Shown here in pieces: positions 1 through 8,500 of a stretch of DNA of 64,000 nucleotides. Below the pieces are notes generated by a model. That model made no database searches. It worked only from the letters and a program-made list of their open reading frames with translations, and was not told the origin of the DNA. The DNA comes from JBCCGI01 sp039029355. GTDB taxonomy: Bacteria > Planctomycetota > UBA1135 > GCA-002686595. The DNA is taken from positions 1-64,000 of the forward strand of contig JBCCGI010000038.1 in NCBI GenBank assembly GCA_039029355.1, in the 5' to 3' direction. The position numbers were made by a program, and so were the translations under genes. The first letter of the stretch is position 1. The number at the start of each line of letters is the position of its first letter.

Positions 1-68
1 CCAGGGCGGCCGTGGGGGCAACGGCACGAGCGGCGACGGTGGTCCCGGAGGCGCGGGCGGGAACGCCT
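1..68. repeat. Perfect 68-bp inverted copy of 367-434
   Basis: Bases 1-68 are identical, base for base, to the reverse complement of 367-434; the match breaks at 69/366. The copied stretch lies inside the Gly-rich coding repeat of the adjacent minus-strand gene but is inverted here. The identity ends within the third base of that gene's stop codon. A perfect inverted fragment placed exactly at the sequence edge is typical of a fold-back or chimeric contig end, though a genuine inverted duplication cannot be excluded. Confidence 0.9.
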
Positions 69-1375
69 CAGTCCTTCTTCGCGTCGACGTCGGGGCAGCC
101 CGGCCCGCCGGTGCCGGGAGTACCGGGCGTTCCGGAGAACACCGCGCCCTGCACGCCGGGGGCGCCCGCCGCACCGTTGGGCATGCCGAGCCCGCCGGCG
201 CCGGGCTGCCCGCCCGCGCCTCCGGCCCCTACTCCGCCCGCGCCACCGAGGCCCGCCGCGCCACCGGGGATCCCGGGCCCGCCGTCGCCACCGTCTCCGC
301 CGTTCCCGCCGGTCGCGTTCCCGCCGTCACCTCCGTCGCCGCCCTTGCCGCCGGCGCCCATGCCCCAGGCGTTCCCGCCCGCGCCTCCGGGACCACCGTC
401 GCCGCTCGTGCCGTTGCCCCCACGGCCGCCCTGGCCGCCGGCGCCGCCGGCTGCGGGGATGTGACAGCAGTCGGCGCCCGTGCCGCCGTTCGAGCCGTCC
501 GTCCCGTTGGCGTCGCCGCCCTTGCCGCCCTTGGAGCCGTCGCTCCCGTTCGGGAAGCCCGGCGTTCCGTTCGCACCCGGCGCCCCGGGGCCACCGTCGC
601 CGCCCACCTTGTCGGCACCGGCCGCGCCCGGCACGCCCGCGGGGCAGGCGTCGAGGAGGACCGCTCCGTCGTCGAAGAACCAGGAGTCACGCGGGCCCGC
701 GACCGGCGCCTGCCCCTCGCTCGGAAGGAAGAAGCGCGCGCTGTCGACGTGCTCGAGCACGAGCACGTCGCCGCCGTCTCCGCCCGCCCCACCGGGCTGG
801 CCGGGCAGCGACATCCCTCCCGGCGCTCCCGCGCCGCCGACGGCCTCGGGCTCCTCGTCGGGGTGGCGCTCGAGGAACATGCCGACGATCAGCACATCGC
901 CGCCATCGCCGCCGCGCGCCAGCGGGCCGCTCTGGCCCCCGGCACCGGCCGAGACGACGCCGTCCGCCCAGACGACCGGCGCGTTCAAGAGGATGTCCGA
1001 GCCCCGACCGCCCTCGGTCGCGACGGCGGCGGCGTCCTTGCCGCGGCCGCCTACGATGGCGCCGGAGATCCGGATGGTCGAGCCGGCGTGGAGCTCGACG
1101 CCGACGCCGTTGCGCGCGACGCAGCACTCTTCGCGATCGCGGGCGACAATGCGGCCCTCGACGACGATTTCGGTCGCCTCGAGCACCAGGTTGTCGTCGG
1201 CGCGCACGGTCGCCCCGGCCGGCACGACGATGCGGTTGGCGACGAGGCGCCCGGAGATGGACTGACCGTCGGCGAGCAGGATCTCGTCCACGAACGGCGC
1301 GTGGGCGCCGGCGGCCGAGGCCGAAGCAAGGGAGCTCGTTCCGGCGAGTAGGAGGAAGGTAGATCGGAACAGCAT
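68..1375 (-). CDS. Secreted Gly-rich collagen-like repeat protein
   Basis: Predicted exported structural or surface protein of 435 residues; function unknown. The start is placed at the Met opening MLFRSTFLLLAG, because this gives a clean signal peptide (hydrophobic core, ASAAGAHA cleavage region); upstream in-frame codons encode only Arg/Ala-rich sequence. Residues about 27-110 form a beta-rich head (DGQSISGRLVANRI...), with a CC pair in REECCVARN. From about residue 110 on the protein is dominated by Gly-Gly-X and Gly-X-Y runs rich in Asp, Asn, Ala and Pro, resembling collagen-like or PE_PGRS low-complexity proteins. There is no LPXTG or PEP-CTERM signal. The stop codon shares its last base with the inverted repeat at the window edge, so the true C-terminus may differ. 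Orientation, signal peptide and codon use support this frame over the long overlapping plus-strand frames. Confidence 0.75.
   Translation of the reverse strand: MLFRSTFLLLAGTSSLASASAAGAHAPFVDEILLADGQSISGRLVANRIVVPAGATVRADDNLVLEATEIVVEGRIVARDREECCVARNGVGVELHAGSTIRISGAIVGGRGKDAAAVATEGGRGSDILLNAPVVWADGVVSAGAGGQSGPLARGGDGGDVLIVGMFLERHPDEEPEAVGGAGAPGGMSLPGQPGGAGGDGGDVLVLEHVDSARFFLPSEGQAPVAGPRDSWFFDDGAVLLDACPAGVPGAAGADKVGGDGGPGAPGANGTPGFPNGSDGSKGGKGGDANGTDGSNGGTGADCCHIPAAGGAGGQGGRGGNGTSGDGGPGGAGGNAWGMGAGGKGGDGGDGGNATGGNGGDGGDGGPGIPGGAAGLGGAGGVGAGGAGGQPGAGGLGMPNGAAGAPGVQGAVFSGTPGTPGTGGPGCPDVDAKKD
367..434. repeat. Partner arm of the 68-bp inverted repeat
   Basis: This is the in-gene copy of the inverted repeat whose other arm is bases 1-68. 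It encodes part of the Gly/Asn/Asp-rich repeat region of the minus-strand collagen-like protein and is in frame and continuous with its surroundings, so it is probably the original copy. Confidence 0.9.
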
Positions 1376-1750
1376 GGCGGACTCCTTGGGTGAAGAGGCG
1401 GCCGCGGGAATCGCGGCGCGCTCACTCCGCTTTGCCCGCCCGCGGCGCCGAATGGTTGCGAGAATCACGCGCTCGCCGAACAGCTACTTGTCATCCGCGC
1501 AGCCGGGATCCCCACCACCCGCGCTGCCGCCTGAGCCGTCGACGGCCGCTCCGTTCACGCCCTTCTTGCCGGGCTTGGGACCGGGATCGAAGACCGGGGA
1601 CTGCTGTATGGGATTCGTGCGTTCTCCGCCCTTCACCGGCACACCGCGCGGCCCGGTTGCAGGAATCGCGTCGATCCCGGATGCGGGGGCGGCATCGGGC
1701 GCGGGCCTCGGCCAGAATGAGAGCGCGCGGAGGCTCCGCGCCACCGACCG
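1376..1750. other. Divergent intergenic region, 375 bp
   Basis: This region lies between the starts of the minus-strand collagen-like gene and the plus-strand peroxidase gene, so it should hold both promoters; I see no convincing -35/-10 pair. On the minus strand a frame ending at 1484 carries a Gly/Asp-rich tail that resembles the end of the collagen-like protein (listed separately). Otherwise nothing recognisable. Confidence 0.5.
1484..1744 (-). pseudogene. Possible small ORF or remnant of a Gly-rich tail
   Basis: A minus-strand frame of at most 86 codons (GTG at 1744; a later GTG would give about 52) ends at a TAG at 1484. Its last 30 residues (PGKKGVNGAAVDG, then SGGSAGGGDPGCADDK) look biological: Gly/Ser/Asp-rich with a PGC..D.K ending, like the PGCPDVDAKKD end of the neighbouring collagen-like protein. 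It has no signal peptide and no clear ribosome site. It may be a decayed duplicate tail, a small real gene, or a coincidental open frame. The same frame stays open far to the right, antisense to the peroxidase gene, which lowers confidence. Confidence 0.3.
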
Positions 1751-3418
1751 ATGCAACAGCAAGACGCGCCGCCCCAACGCTCCTACCGCACCGCAGCCGC
1801 GCTGCTCCTCCCGCTCGTCGCCCTTCTGCTCGGCCTGCGCGGACCTCACCGCGCCGGCGCCGCACAGGAGGAGGACGAGGCCCGGGCCGAGTTTGTCACG
1901 ACCGAGCTCGGCGACGTGACGCTCGCCTGGCGGCCGATACCGGCGCCGATCCCGAAGAACCAACCGTTCGAGCTCGACGTGCGCCTGAGCCGCGGTGGCG
2001 AGCCGCTTCCAGGTGCACGGCTGCTCGTTCGCGCGACGATGCCCGGGCACGGGCACGGGATGCTGCGTGCGCCCAAGACCGAGGAGGTCGCCCCGGGCCG
2101 ACACCGCGTGCGCGGCATGCTGTTTCACATGGCGGGCGACTGGGAGCTCGAGCTGGGCGTGCTGGTTTCGGGCGAGCGTCGCTACGAGCGCGCGACCTTC
2201 GACGTCGTGCCGGGACGGCCGTTGGGCGCGGACCCGCTGCCGCTGATCCCCGGGCCCCTCACCGAGGGCGAGACGCGCCGCGCGCTCGAGCTCTCCCCGC
2301 TGCCGCCCCCCCCGGCCGATCCGACCAACCGCTACTTCGAAGACGAGCGCGCCGCGCGCTTCGGCAAGACGCTGTTCTTCGACCGGCGCCTCTCCGCCAG
2401 CGGTGAGGTGTCGTGCGCCACGTGCCACGACCCCGAGCGTGGCTGGACGGACGGGCGCGCGGTGTCCGCGGGGCTCGCGGCCGTCGACCGCAACGCGCTC
2501 CCGATCGCCGGCGCCGCGCACCAGCGCTGGTTCTTCTGGGACGGGCGCGCGGACTCGCTTTGGGCACAGTCGCTCATCCCGATCGAGGACCCGCGCGAGC
2601 AGGGCTTCACCCGCGTCGAGCTGGTTCGCCTGCTCGCCCAGGCGCCCGAGCTGAAGGAGGCCTACGAGGCGATCTTCGGCCCGCTCCCCGCCGTCGCCGA
2701 CGCGGAGCGCCTTCCCTCCCGGGGACGGCCGCACCCGCGGAACGCGAGCCACCCGGAGCACGCCGCCTGGATGTCGATGGCCGCCGAGGACCGCACCGCG
2801 GTCGACCGCGCCTTCGCCAACGCCGGCAAGGCGATCGCGGCCTTCGTCCGCACGATCGGGCCCGGCCGCGCGCCCTTCGACGTGTTCGTCGAGGGCGTGC
2901 GCGAAGGTGACGCCGACAAGGCCGCGGCGCTCGACGAGAGCGCGCGCCGCGGGCTGTCGATGTTCCTCGGCCGCGGGCGCTGCCACCTATGCCATTCGGG
3001 GCCGCTCTTCAGCGACGGCGAGTTCCACGACACCGGGATCCCGCCGGGTCCGCAGGGCCGGAAGGACGACTCGGGTCGCTACGCGGGGCTGATGACGGTG
3101 TTGCTGGACCCCTTCAACGGCAAGGGCGGGCACTCCGACTCCACCGAGGCTGGCGCCGTGAAGCTGGACTTCCTGGCCCGCTCCGGACACGACTGGGGCG
3201 AGTTCCGCACGCCAAGCCTGCGCAACGTCGCGCGCACCGCGCCCTATATGCACCACGGGCAACTCGCGACGCTCGAGGACGTCGTGCGCTACTACTCCAC
3301 GCTGGAGGGCGCGCTTGAGCCCGACCACGAGGGCGAGTCGGTGCTGCAGCCGCTCGACCTCACCGACCAGGAGATCGCCGACCTCGTGGCCTTCCTCGAA
3401 GCGCTCACCGGCGAGTGA
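1751..3418 (+). CDS. Diheme cytochrome c peroxidase with N-terminal YtkA/FixH-like domain
   Basis: Periplasmic diheme peroxidase of the CcpA/MauG family (555 residues), which reduces H2O2 or oxidises a protein or small-molecule substrate with two c-type hemes. A signal peptide (residues about 12-38, Leu/Ala-rich core ending near GAAQ) is followed by a beta domain at about 50-150, whose PGHGHGM and late Gly-Asp-Trp-x-Leu motifs match YtkA/FixH-like domains. The peroxidase domain runs from about 195 to the end, with heme motifs CATCH (222-226) and CHLCH (411-415) and the family motifs FRTPSLRNVA and APYMHHGQL with the following VRYY. Standard CCPs are about 320-480 residues, and the N-terminal domain explains the extra length. 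The gene faces a convergent neighbour 18 bases downstream. The exact substrate cannot be read from sequence. Confidence 0.93.
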   Translation: MQQQDAPPQRSYRTAAALLLPLVALLLGLRGPHRAGAAQEEDEARAEFVTTELGDVTLAWRPIPAPIPKNQPFELDVRLSRGGEPLPGARLLVRATMPGHGHGMLRAPKTEEVAPGRHRVRGMLFHMAGDWELELGVLVSGERRYERATFDVVPGRPLGADPLPLIPGPLTEGETRRALELSPLPPPPADPTNRYFEDERAARFGKTLFFDRRLSASGEVSCATCHDPERGWTDGRAVSAGLAAVDRNALPIAGAAHQRWFFWDGRADSLWAQSLIPIEDPREQGFTRVELVRLLAQAPELKEAYEAIFGPLPAVADAERLPSRGRPHPRNASHPEHAAWMSMAAEDRTAVDRAFANAGKAIAAFVRTIGPGRAPFDVFVEGVREGDADKAAALDESARRGLSMFLGRGRCHLCHSGPLFSDGEFHDTGIPPGPQGRKDDSGRYAGLMTVLLDPFNGKGGHSDSTEAGAVKLDFLARSGHDWGEFRTPSLRNVARTAPYMHHGQLATLEDVVRYYSTLEGALEPDHEGESVLQPLDLTDQEIADLVAFLEALTGE

Positions 3419-3436
3419 ACGCTTCGAGGCCGCGCC

Positions 3437-4939
3437 CTAGTTGAGCTTGCGCCGCAGCGTCGCGGACTTCTCGGCCCACGAACTGCGCACCACGTTGAAG
3501 TGGTTGAGCGAGATCCGCCACCGGTCGTCCTCGGGGTCGAGGTCGCCCGGCAGCGTGCGCACATATTCCTGGAGCAGCGTCGACAGGAAGCCGAGCGCGT
3601 GGCGCGGCGTCCCCAGCGTCTCGAGCGTGTCGCGCACGAAGTTCGGGTCGATGTCGCTGTGGAAGAGGTCGAACAGGTCGCGGGCGCGCGCGTCCGACTC
3701 GAGGCAAGTCGAGAGGCGCGTCCGCGCGATCTCGATCAGCTCCTGACCGGTCCACGTCATCGTCGGGATCAGGTTCGACTTGTCTAGGCGCATGCGCTTC
3801 AGGGCCTCGACGCGGCCTTCGCTGTAGAGCCCTTCGAGCTCGATCGGAAGGAACAGCTTCATCGCGAGCCCGGGCAGCTGCAGCAACTTGTGGTCGAGCA
3901 GCGTCTCGACGAAGCGCCGCGGCCCGTCGGGGTCGCCGTTGAGCGCCGAGGGCTCATCGATGCGGTCGACGAGGACGAACCAGGCCGGGAAGCCGAAGCG
4001 CTTCAGCACCGCCTGGAAGCGGCGGACGAGCTCGTAGCGCGTCGCCTCGCTGGTGCCCTCGGGCAGCACCATCTCGTTGCGGATCGACGACGGCACCGAG
4101 CGGATCAGCGACGCCACCGCGCCGGCGTCGCGCTGCAGCACGCGAATGCGGCGCGCGCCGGCCGACAGGCGGCTGACGCGGAAGGCGTCCGCGGCCCACT
4201 GGAACAGCACGAGCAGCAGCACCGCGCCGCCCCCGGCGAGCCAGATCCACGGCGCGCCGAGGTCGGGTGCGCCTTCGATCATCGGCGCCACGTGCGGCGC
4301 GAGCATGATCGCCGCCGCGAGCCCCAGCCCCAGCCAGCGCATGAACATCACGCCGATCCGCCGCCCGAGCGACAACCCCACCGACGAGGCCACGCGGCGC
4401 ATCCCGTCCTGCGCCGTGCGGCGCGTCGACGAGTCGTAGAGCGCGGTGAGCAGCAGCAGATCGGCCTTCTCCTTGGGCGAGAGGGGGCCGTCCGGCTTCA
4501 GCTCGTCGTCGAGCACCTCGTCGACGAGCTGCGTCACGCCCAGCGACAGCATGCTGTCGAGGTGGTCCGCCAGTCCCCACTCCTTCGACACCGCCTTGGC
4601 GACGGCCTTGGCATCCGAGCTGACGCCGACGCGGCGCCGGAAGCACTCGAGGAAGCCGTCGAAGTCGATGTACTCCGAGCAGATCGCGCGGGCCTCGCCG
4701 CTGCCCTTCAGCTCGTCGAGCCGACGCTTCATCATGAGCCGCAGGCCGCTCTTCCCGCTGCCCTTCTCCCCGAAGAGGATGCCGGGCGCAGGGGAGTCGG
4801 GCTGGCCGAACAGCCGTCCGAAGCCCGAGTGCACCGCGCTGGGATCCATCTTCGACAGGATCAGGTCCTTGTCGGCGTCCTCGCAGGAGAACGGATCCTG
4901 GCGCAGGCCCCAGTGCGATTCCCAGGTCTTGATGAACAT
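3437..4939 (-). CDS. KAP-like P-loop NTPase with two inserted membrane helices
   Basis: Predicted inner-membrane P-loop ATPase of 500 residues. Walker A is GEKGSGKS (57-64) and a Walker B-like strand is FVLVDRIDEP (about 321-330). Between them lie two hydrophobic helices (about 196-215 and 229-248, the second Leu/Val-rich), each pair end followed by basic residues. Transmembrane helices inserted inside the P-loop domain are the diagnostic architecture of the KAP (Kidins220/PifA) NTPase family. The N-terminus (WESHWGLRQDPFSCEDADKD) resembles the opening of ExeA/ORC-type AAA proteins, so an ORC/STAND-like ATPase is the alternative. There is no signal peptide. The gene stands alone, convergent with the peroxidase and divergent from a lipoprotein gene, so context gives no substrate. 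Confidence 0.7.
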   Translation of the reverse strand: MFIKTWESHWGLRQDPFSCEDADKDLILSKMDPSAVHSGFGRLFGQPDSPAPGILFGEKGSGKSGLRLMMKRRLDELKGSGEARAICSEYIDFDGFLECFRRRVGVSSDAKAVAKAVSKEWGLADHLDSMLSLGVTQLVDEVLDDELKPDGPLSPKEKADLLLLTALYDSSTRRTAQDGMRRVASSVGLSLGRRIGVMFMRWLGLGLAAAIMLAPHVAPMIEGAPDLGAPWIWLAGGGAVLLLVLFQWAADAFRVSRLSAGARRIRVLQRDAGAVASLIRSVPSSIRNEMVLPEGTSEATRYELVRRFQAVLKRFGFPAWFVLVDRIDEPSALNGDPDGPRRFVETLLDHKLLQLPGLAMKLFLPIELEGLYSEGRVEALKRMRLDKSNLIPTMTWTGQELIEIARTRLSTCLESDARARDLFDLFHSDIDPNFVRDTLETLGTPRHALGFLSTLLQEYVRTLPGDLDPEDDRWRISLNHFNVVRSSWAEKSATLRRKLN

Positions 4940-5143
4940 GTGCTCGGTAGTCGGTGGGTGGATCGAAGCGGTTCCGGAGGTGACGGCACTCTACCCTCGG
5001 AGGAGCGCGAACGGATGTCCCAATGTGGGCCTTAGCGGCCGCGTTAGGAGTTGCGCGCGACCCGCGGCCGAGGGAAGTGGCTTTTGCTAGCATCGCCGCG
5101 CGTCCGCGACGCCTCCGCCCCAAAAACCCCGCCCCTGCCGTCC

Positions 5144-5506
5144 GTGAAACGCTCGATCCTGCCCTCGCTCCTCGCCCTCCCTCTTCTCACCCTCGGGTCG
5201 GGCTGCGTGACCCACTCGCACATCACGGACTTCAACGGCGTCGATGGCATCCGCGGCGAGCCGGTGGAGTACCAGGTTACGACCTCCTACGCATTGCACC
5301 TGCTTTACATCTTCTCGCTCCTGGGCGACGCGAATAAGGGCAACGTGGTCGAGGAGTTCACGGCCGAGGCCGCCGACCGAGGCGCCGAGCGCGTGCGGAT
5401 CGTCGAGACCTCGACCGAGATCTACTGGTACCTCTTCCTGCCCTTCACTTTCTTCATCCAGCCCGTCGTGACGACGGTGTCGGGCGAGGTCGAGGGGACC
5501 GTCTAG
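5144..5506 (+). CDS. Small lipoprotein of unknown function
   Basis: Predicted lipoprotein of 120 residues. I place the start at the GTG at 5144 (VKRSILPSLLALPLLTLGSGC), which gives a Lys-Arg n-region, a Leu-rich core and a lipobox-like LGSGC near residue 20; the ATG 93 bases upstream would bury this signal. The mature part has a conserved-looking middle (YQVTTSYALHLLYIFSLLGD, with NKGNV after it) and a hydrophobic stretch near the end (YWYLFLPFTFFIQPVVTTV), which suggests a membrane-associated or amyloid-like segment. It resembles short TRL-type lipoproteins in pattern, but I cannot assign a role. The gene ends 22 bases before the convergent DUF748 gene, with no terminator hairpin between. 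Confidence 0.65.
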   Translation: MKRSILPSLLALPLLTLGSGCVTHSHITDFNGVDGIRGEPVEYQVTTSYALHLLYIFSLLGDANKGNVVEEFTAEAADRGAERVRIVETSTEIYWYLFLPFTFFIQPVVTTVSGEVEGTV

Positions 5507-5528
5507 CCGCGCCCTCGCGCCCCGGCCG

Positions 5529-8500
5529 CTAGCGACGCCGCGGCAGCAGCCGCACGCGACCGGTCGGCTCGCCTTCGACGACGCTGAAGCGGGGAGCGCG
5601 GAGCTGCACCCGCTCGGCGACGCGGCGGACGCCGCTCGCGGCGAGCAGCTCGCGCGCCGCCTCGAGCCGCAGCTGCGCAAGCGTGCGCGCCGCCGCGCGG
5701 GTGCGTCGATCGCGGCTGCGCTCGGCACCGGCACGCATCAGCTCGTACACCTCGTCGAGCGAGCGCTCCGACGCCCCCAGCGCGCGCTCGAGCTCGCGCA
5801 GCTCGACCAGGCGGGCGTCGAGCTCGCCTTCCTCGTCGACGGCGCCGGTCGACAGGAGCGCGCGGCACTCGGCCGAGAGTCGCTCGCGCTGCCCCAGCAG
5901 GCCGGCGCGGCGCGCGCGCAGGCGAGCCGCGAGGGCCAGCACGTCCTCGCTGCCCGGGCTCGAGAGCCGCTCCAGGTACGCCGCGTCGTCGGTGCCGAGG
6001 GCGTGCTCTAGCGTCACGCCGATCGACGGGTCCGCGCGCAGCGCCGCCAGCAGGGGCTCGATCTCCGCCCGCGCCTCGGGTCCGGCGACGATCGCCCCGG
6101 CGCCGAAGGAGAGCTGGGCCTCTTCGGCGTCGACTTCGACCTCCTCGCCCTCGAGGCCGGCGAGGTCGAGCACGCCGCCCACGATGCGCAGCGGCGAGCT
6201 CGCGATCGCGTCGGCGATCAACGTGCCGAGTGTCGTCACCGCCGCGCCGGCGACCGCCGCGCCGCTGGAACCTTCGCCGCCAACGCGTACCGAGAGCGGG
6301 ATCACCTGCTCGCCGTTCTCGTTGCGCAGCACATAGAGCACGGTGTCGAGCGGCGCCGGGAGCTTGAGATAGGTCGAGATCGGCCCGTCCGGCGGCTCGG
6401 ACACCGAGAGCGAGTCGAAGGTCGTCTTGGTGTCGAGCGCCACGCCGCCGCCCTCGAGCAGGCGCACGTCCACCTTTGCGTCCACCGTCCCGTCGCCGAT
6501 ATCGACGCCGCCGCGCGCGGCCTGCCCGCGCAGCCCCAGGAGCTCGATGCCCTGCGCGTCGAGCTTGACGAAGCCGGTCGGCGTCGGCGCGAGCTGGAGT
6601 CGGCCGGCGACCGAGATCAGCCCGAAGGCCGGTCGTTCTTCCAGCTCGAACTCGTCGGCATCGCCGCGCAGCATGCGCGCGCCGGAGCCGAGGAGCCCGC
6701 CGATCAAGCCGGAGTCCATGCGCTCCGGGAGCGTCACGTCGCCGCCGACCGCCGAGACGCGGAAGCGCACCGGGCGCGGCTCGGTGAGGGCGAGCGTGGT
6801 GAAGCGCACCACCTCGACCTCGCCGTGGCGGATGGGCAGCACGGTGGAGGGCTCGACGGTGCCGTCCTCGAGGTCGACGTTGAGGCCGCTGACGAGCAGG
6901 CGGTCGACGCGTACCTCGGGGCCCGACTCCACGGGTTCGGTCGGGTCGGCGGGTTCGGTCGGGTCGGCGGGTTCAGTCGGGTCGGCGGGCTCGGTCGGGC
7001 CGGCGGGCTCGGTCGGCTCGGCGGGCTCGGTCGGCTCGGCGGACGCCTCGGGCTCGGAGGTCTCCGGCGTCGGCTCGGCGGGCGGCGTCCGCAGCAGCAC
7101 GCCGAGCAGGCGCGTGCCGTCGGGCTCTAGCCCGACCGAAGCGTAGGGGTCGAGCAGCTCGACCGAGCGCACGTGCACGTCGCCGTTCGGCCGCACTCCG
7201 GCGACGTCGACCAGGAACGACTCGAAGCCGGCCAGGCGCTGGCCATCCGCTCCGTTGACCAGCTCGACTCCGGCGACCTCGAGCTCGCCGCCGAAGCTGG
7301 TGCCGAAGTCGAGCTCGACCGGACCGCGCCTCCGCACCCGCAGCACGCCGTGCAGCTTGCCGCGCAGCGTCGCGTCGTCGAGCCCGCTGCCGTCGAGCGT
7401 CTCCGCGAGCGACGGCACGGCCTCGGTCAACCCGGTGCCGCGCAGCCCCGACGCCTCTAGCGTCGCGGTCAGCTCCGGCTCCGGCGCGAAGGGCTGGGCC
7501 GTCAGGTCGACCGCGAGCTCGCCGAGGATCGGCTCCAGCCGGCCGCGCACCTGCAGCTCGACCGGAGCGAGCGTCTCGGGGTTGGGCGCGAGCAGGGTCA
7601 GCGGCTCCGGCGCAAAGAGGCGCAGCCCGCCCTCGACCGGCACCGACTCGGGCGTCGACTCGTCCCGGAAGCGCACGCTCGCGACGCCCAGGTCGAGGCG
7701 CTCGACGGTCACGCGGGGCAGGTCTTCGGCGGCGGTCGGCGCGCCGCGCGGAGCCCCGGGCGCCGAGGCCTCGAGCGCCTCGGCCGACGGCTCGGGCGGG
7801 GTCTCCACGCCCGTCGCGGGCGCTGGGCGCAGCTCGGCGCCGAGGACGGCGAATGCTCCGTCCGCCGTGCGACGCAGGTCGAGCGACAGCCCCTCGGTGG
7901 CGAGCTCGGCGACGCGGACGACGCCGCCGTCCGGATCGACGCGCGGGGCGTCAAGCGTCAGGCTCGTGAGCGCGAGCAGCGGCTCGCCGTCGGCCCCGTC
8001 GCGGAAGGAGAGGTCGCGCAACGCGGCGCGCGCGGCGAGGCCTCCCTCGGGGTGGATCCGCGAGCCCGCCTCGACCGCCGCGCGGAAGCGGCCGTCGACG
8101 AGCGCGATCGACACGCCCGGGGGCAGATAGGCCGCGAGATCGCCCGCGCGCAGCCCGGAGGCCTCGACGTCGGCGCGGGCGCTGAGGTCGTCGGGATCGA
8201 GCACCGCCGCGCCGCTCACCGTGAGCGCCTCGCAGGCGCCCTCGACCGCTGCGGACAGCGCGAACGTCGTCTCGCCGGTCGGCGGCGCGCCCAGGAGCAG
8301 ACCGTCGAGCTCGACGCCCGCGGTGAGCGTCGTCGCGAGCGGCGGCTCGACCGCCGCGTCGCTCCACACCACGCGCGCGCCTTCGACCCGCAGGCGGTCG
8401 AGCGCGAACCGCGTCGGCTCGGCCTCGGACTCGGACTCGGGCTCGGACTCGGACTCGCTCGCCGGCCGCGGCGCGTCGGGGTCGGGCGCCGGCGTCCGCA

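Noticed and set aside
68..1375. Mycobacterial PE_PGRS family membership
   Set aside because: Only the Gly-rich composition is shared; there is no PE domain and the organism is not mycobacterial.
1484..2986. 500-codon minus-strand frame across the peroxidase gene
   Set aside because: It is antisense to a clear diheme peroxidase and rich in Arg/Gly/Val with no motif; only its short tail beyond the gene was kept as a doubtful entry.
8418..8460. Six-bp tandem repeat (Ser-Glu run)
   Set aside because: It is an ordinary acidic linker inside the DUF748 coding region with no sign of regulatory function.
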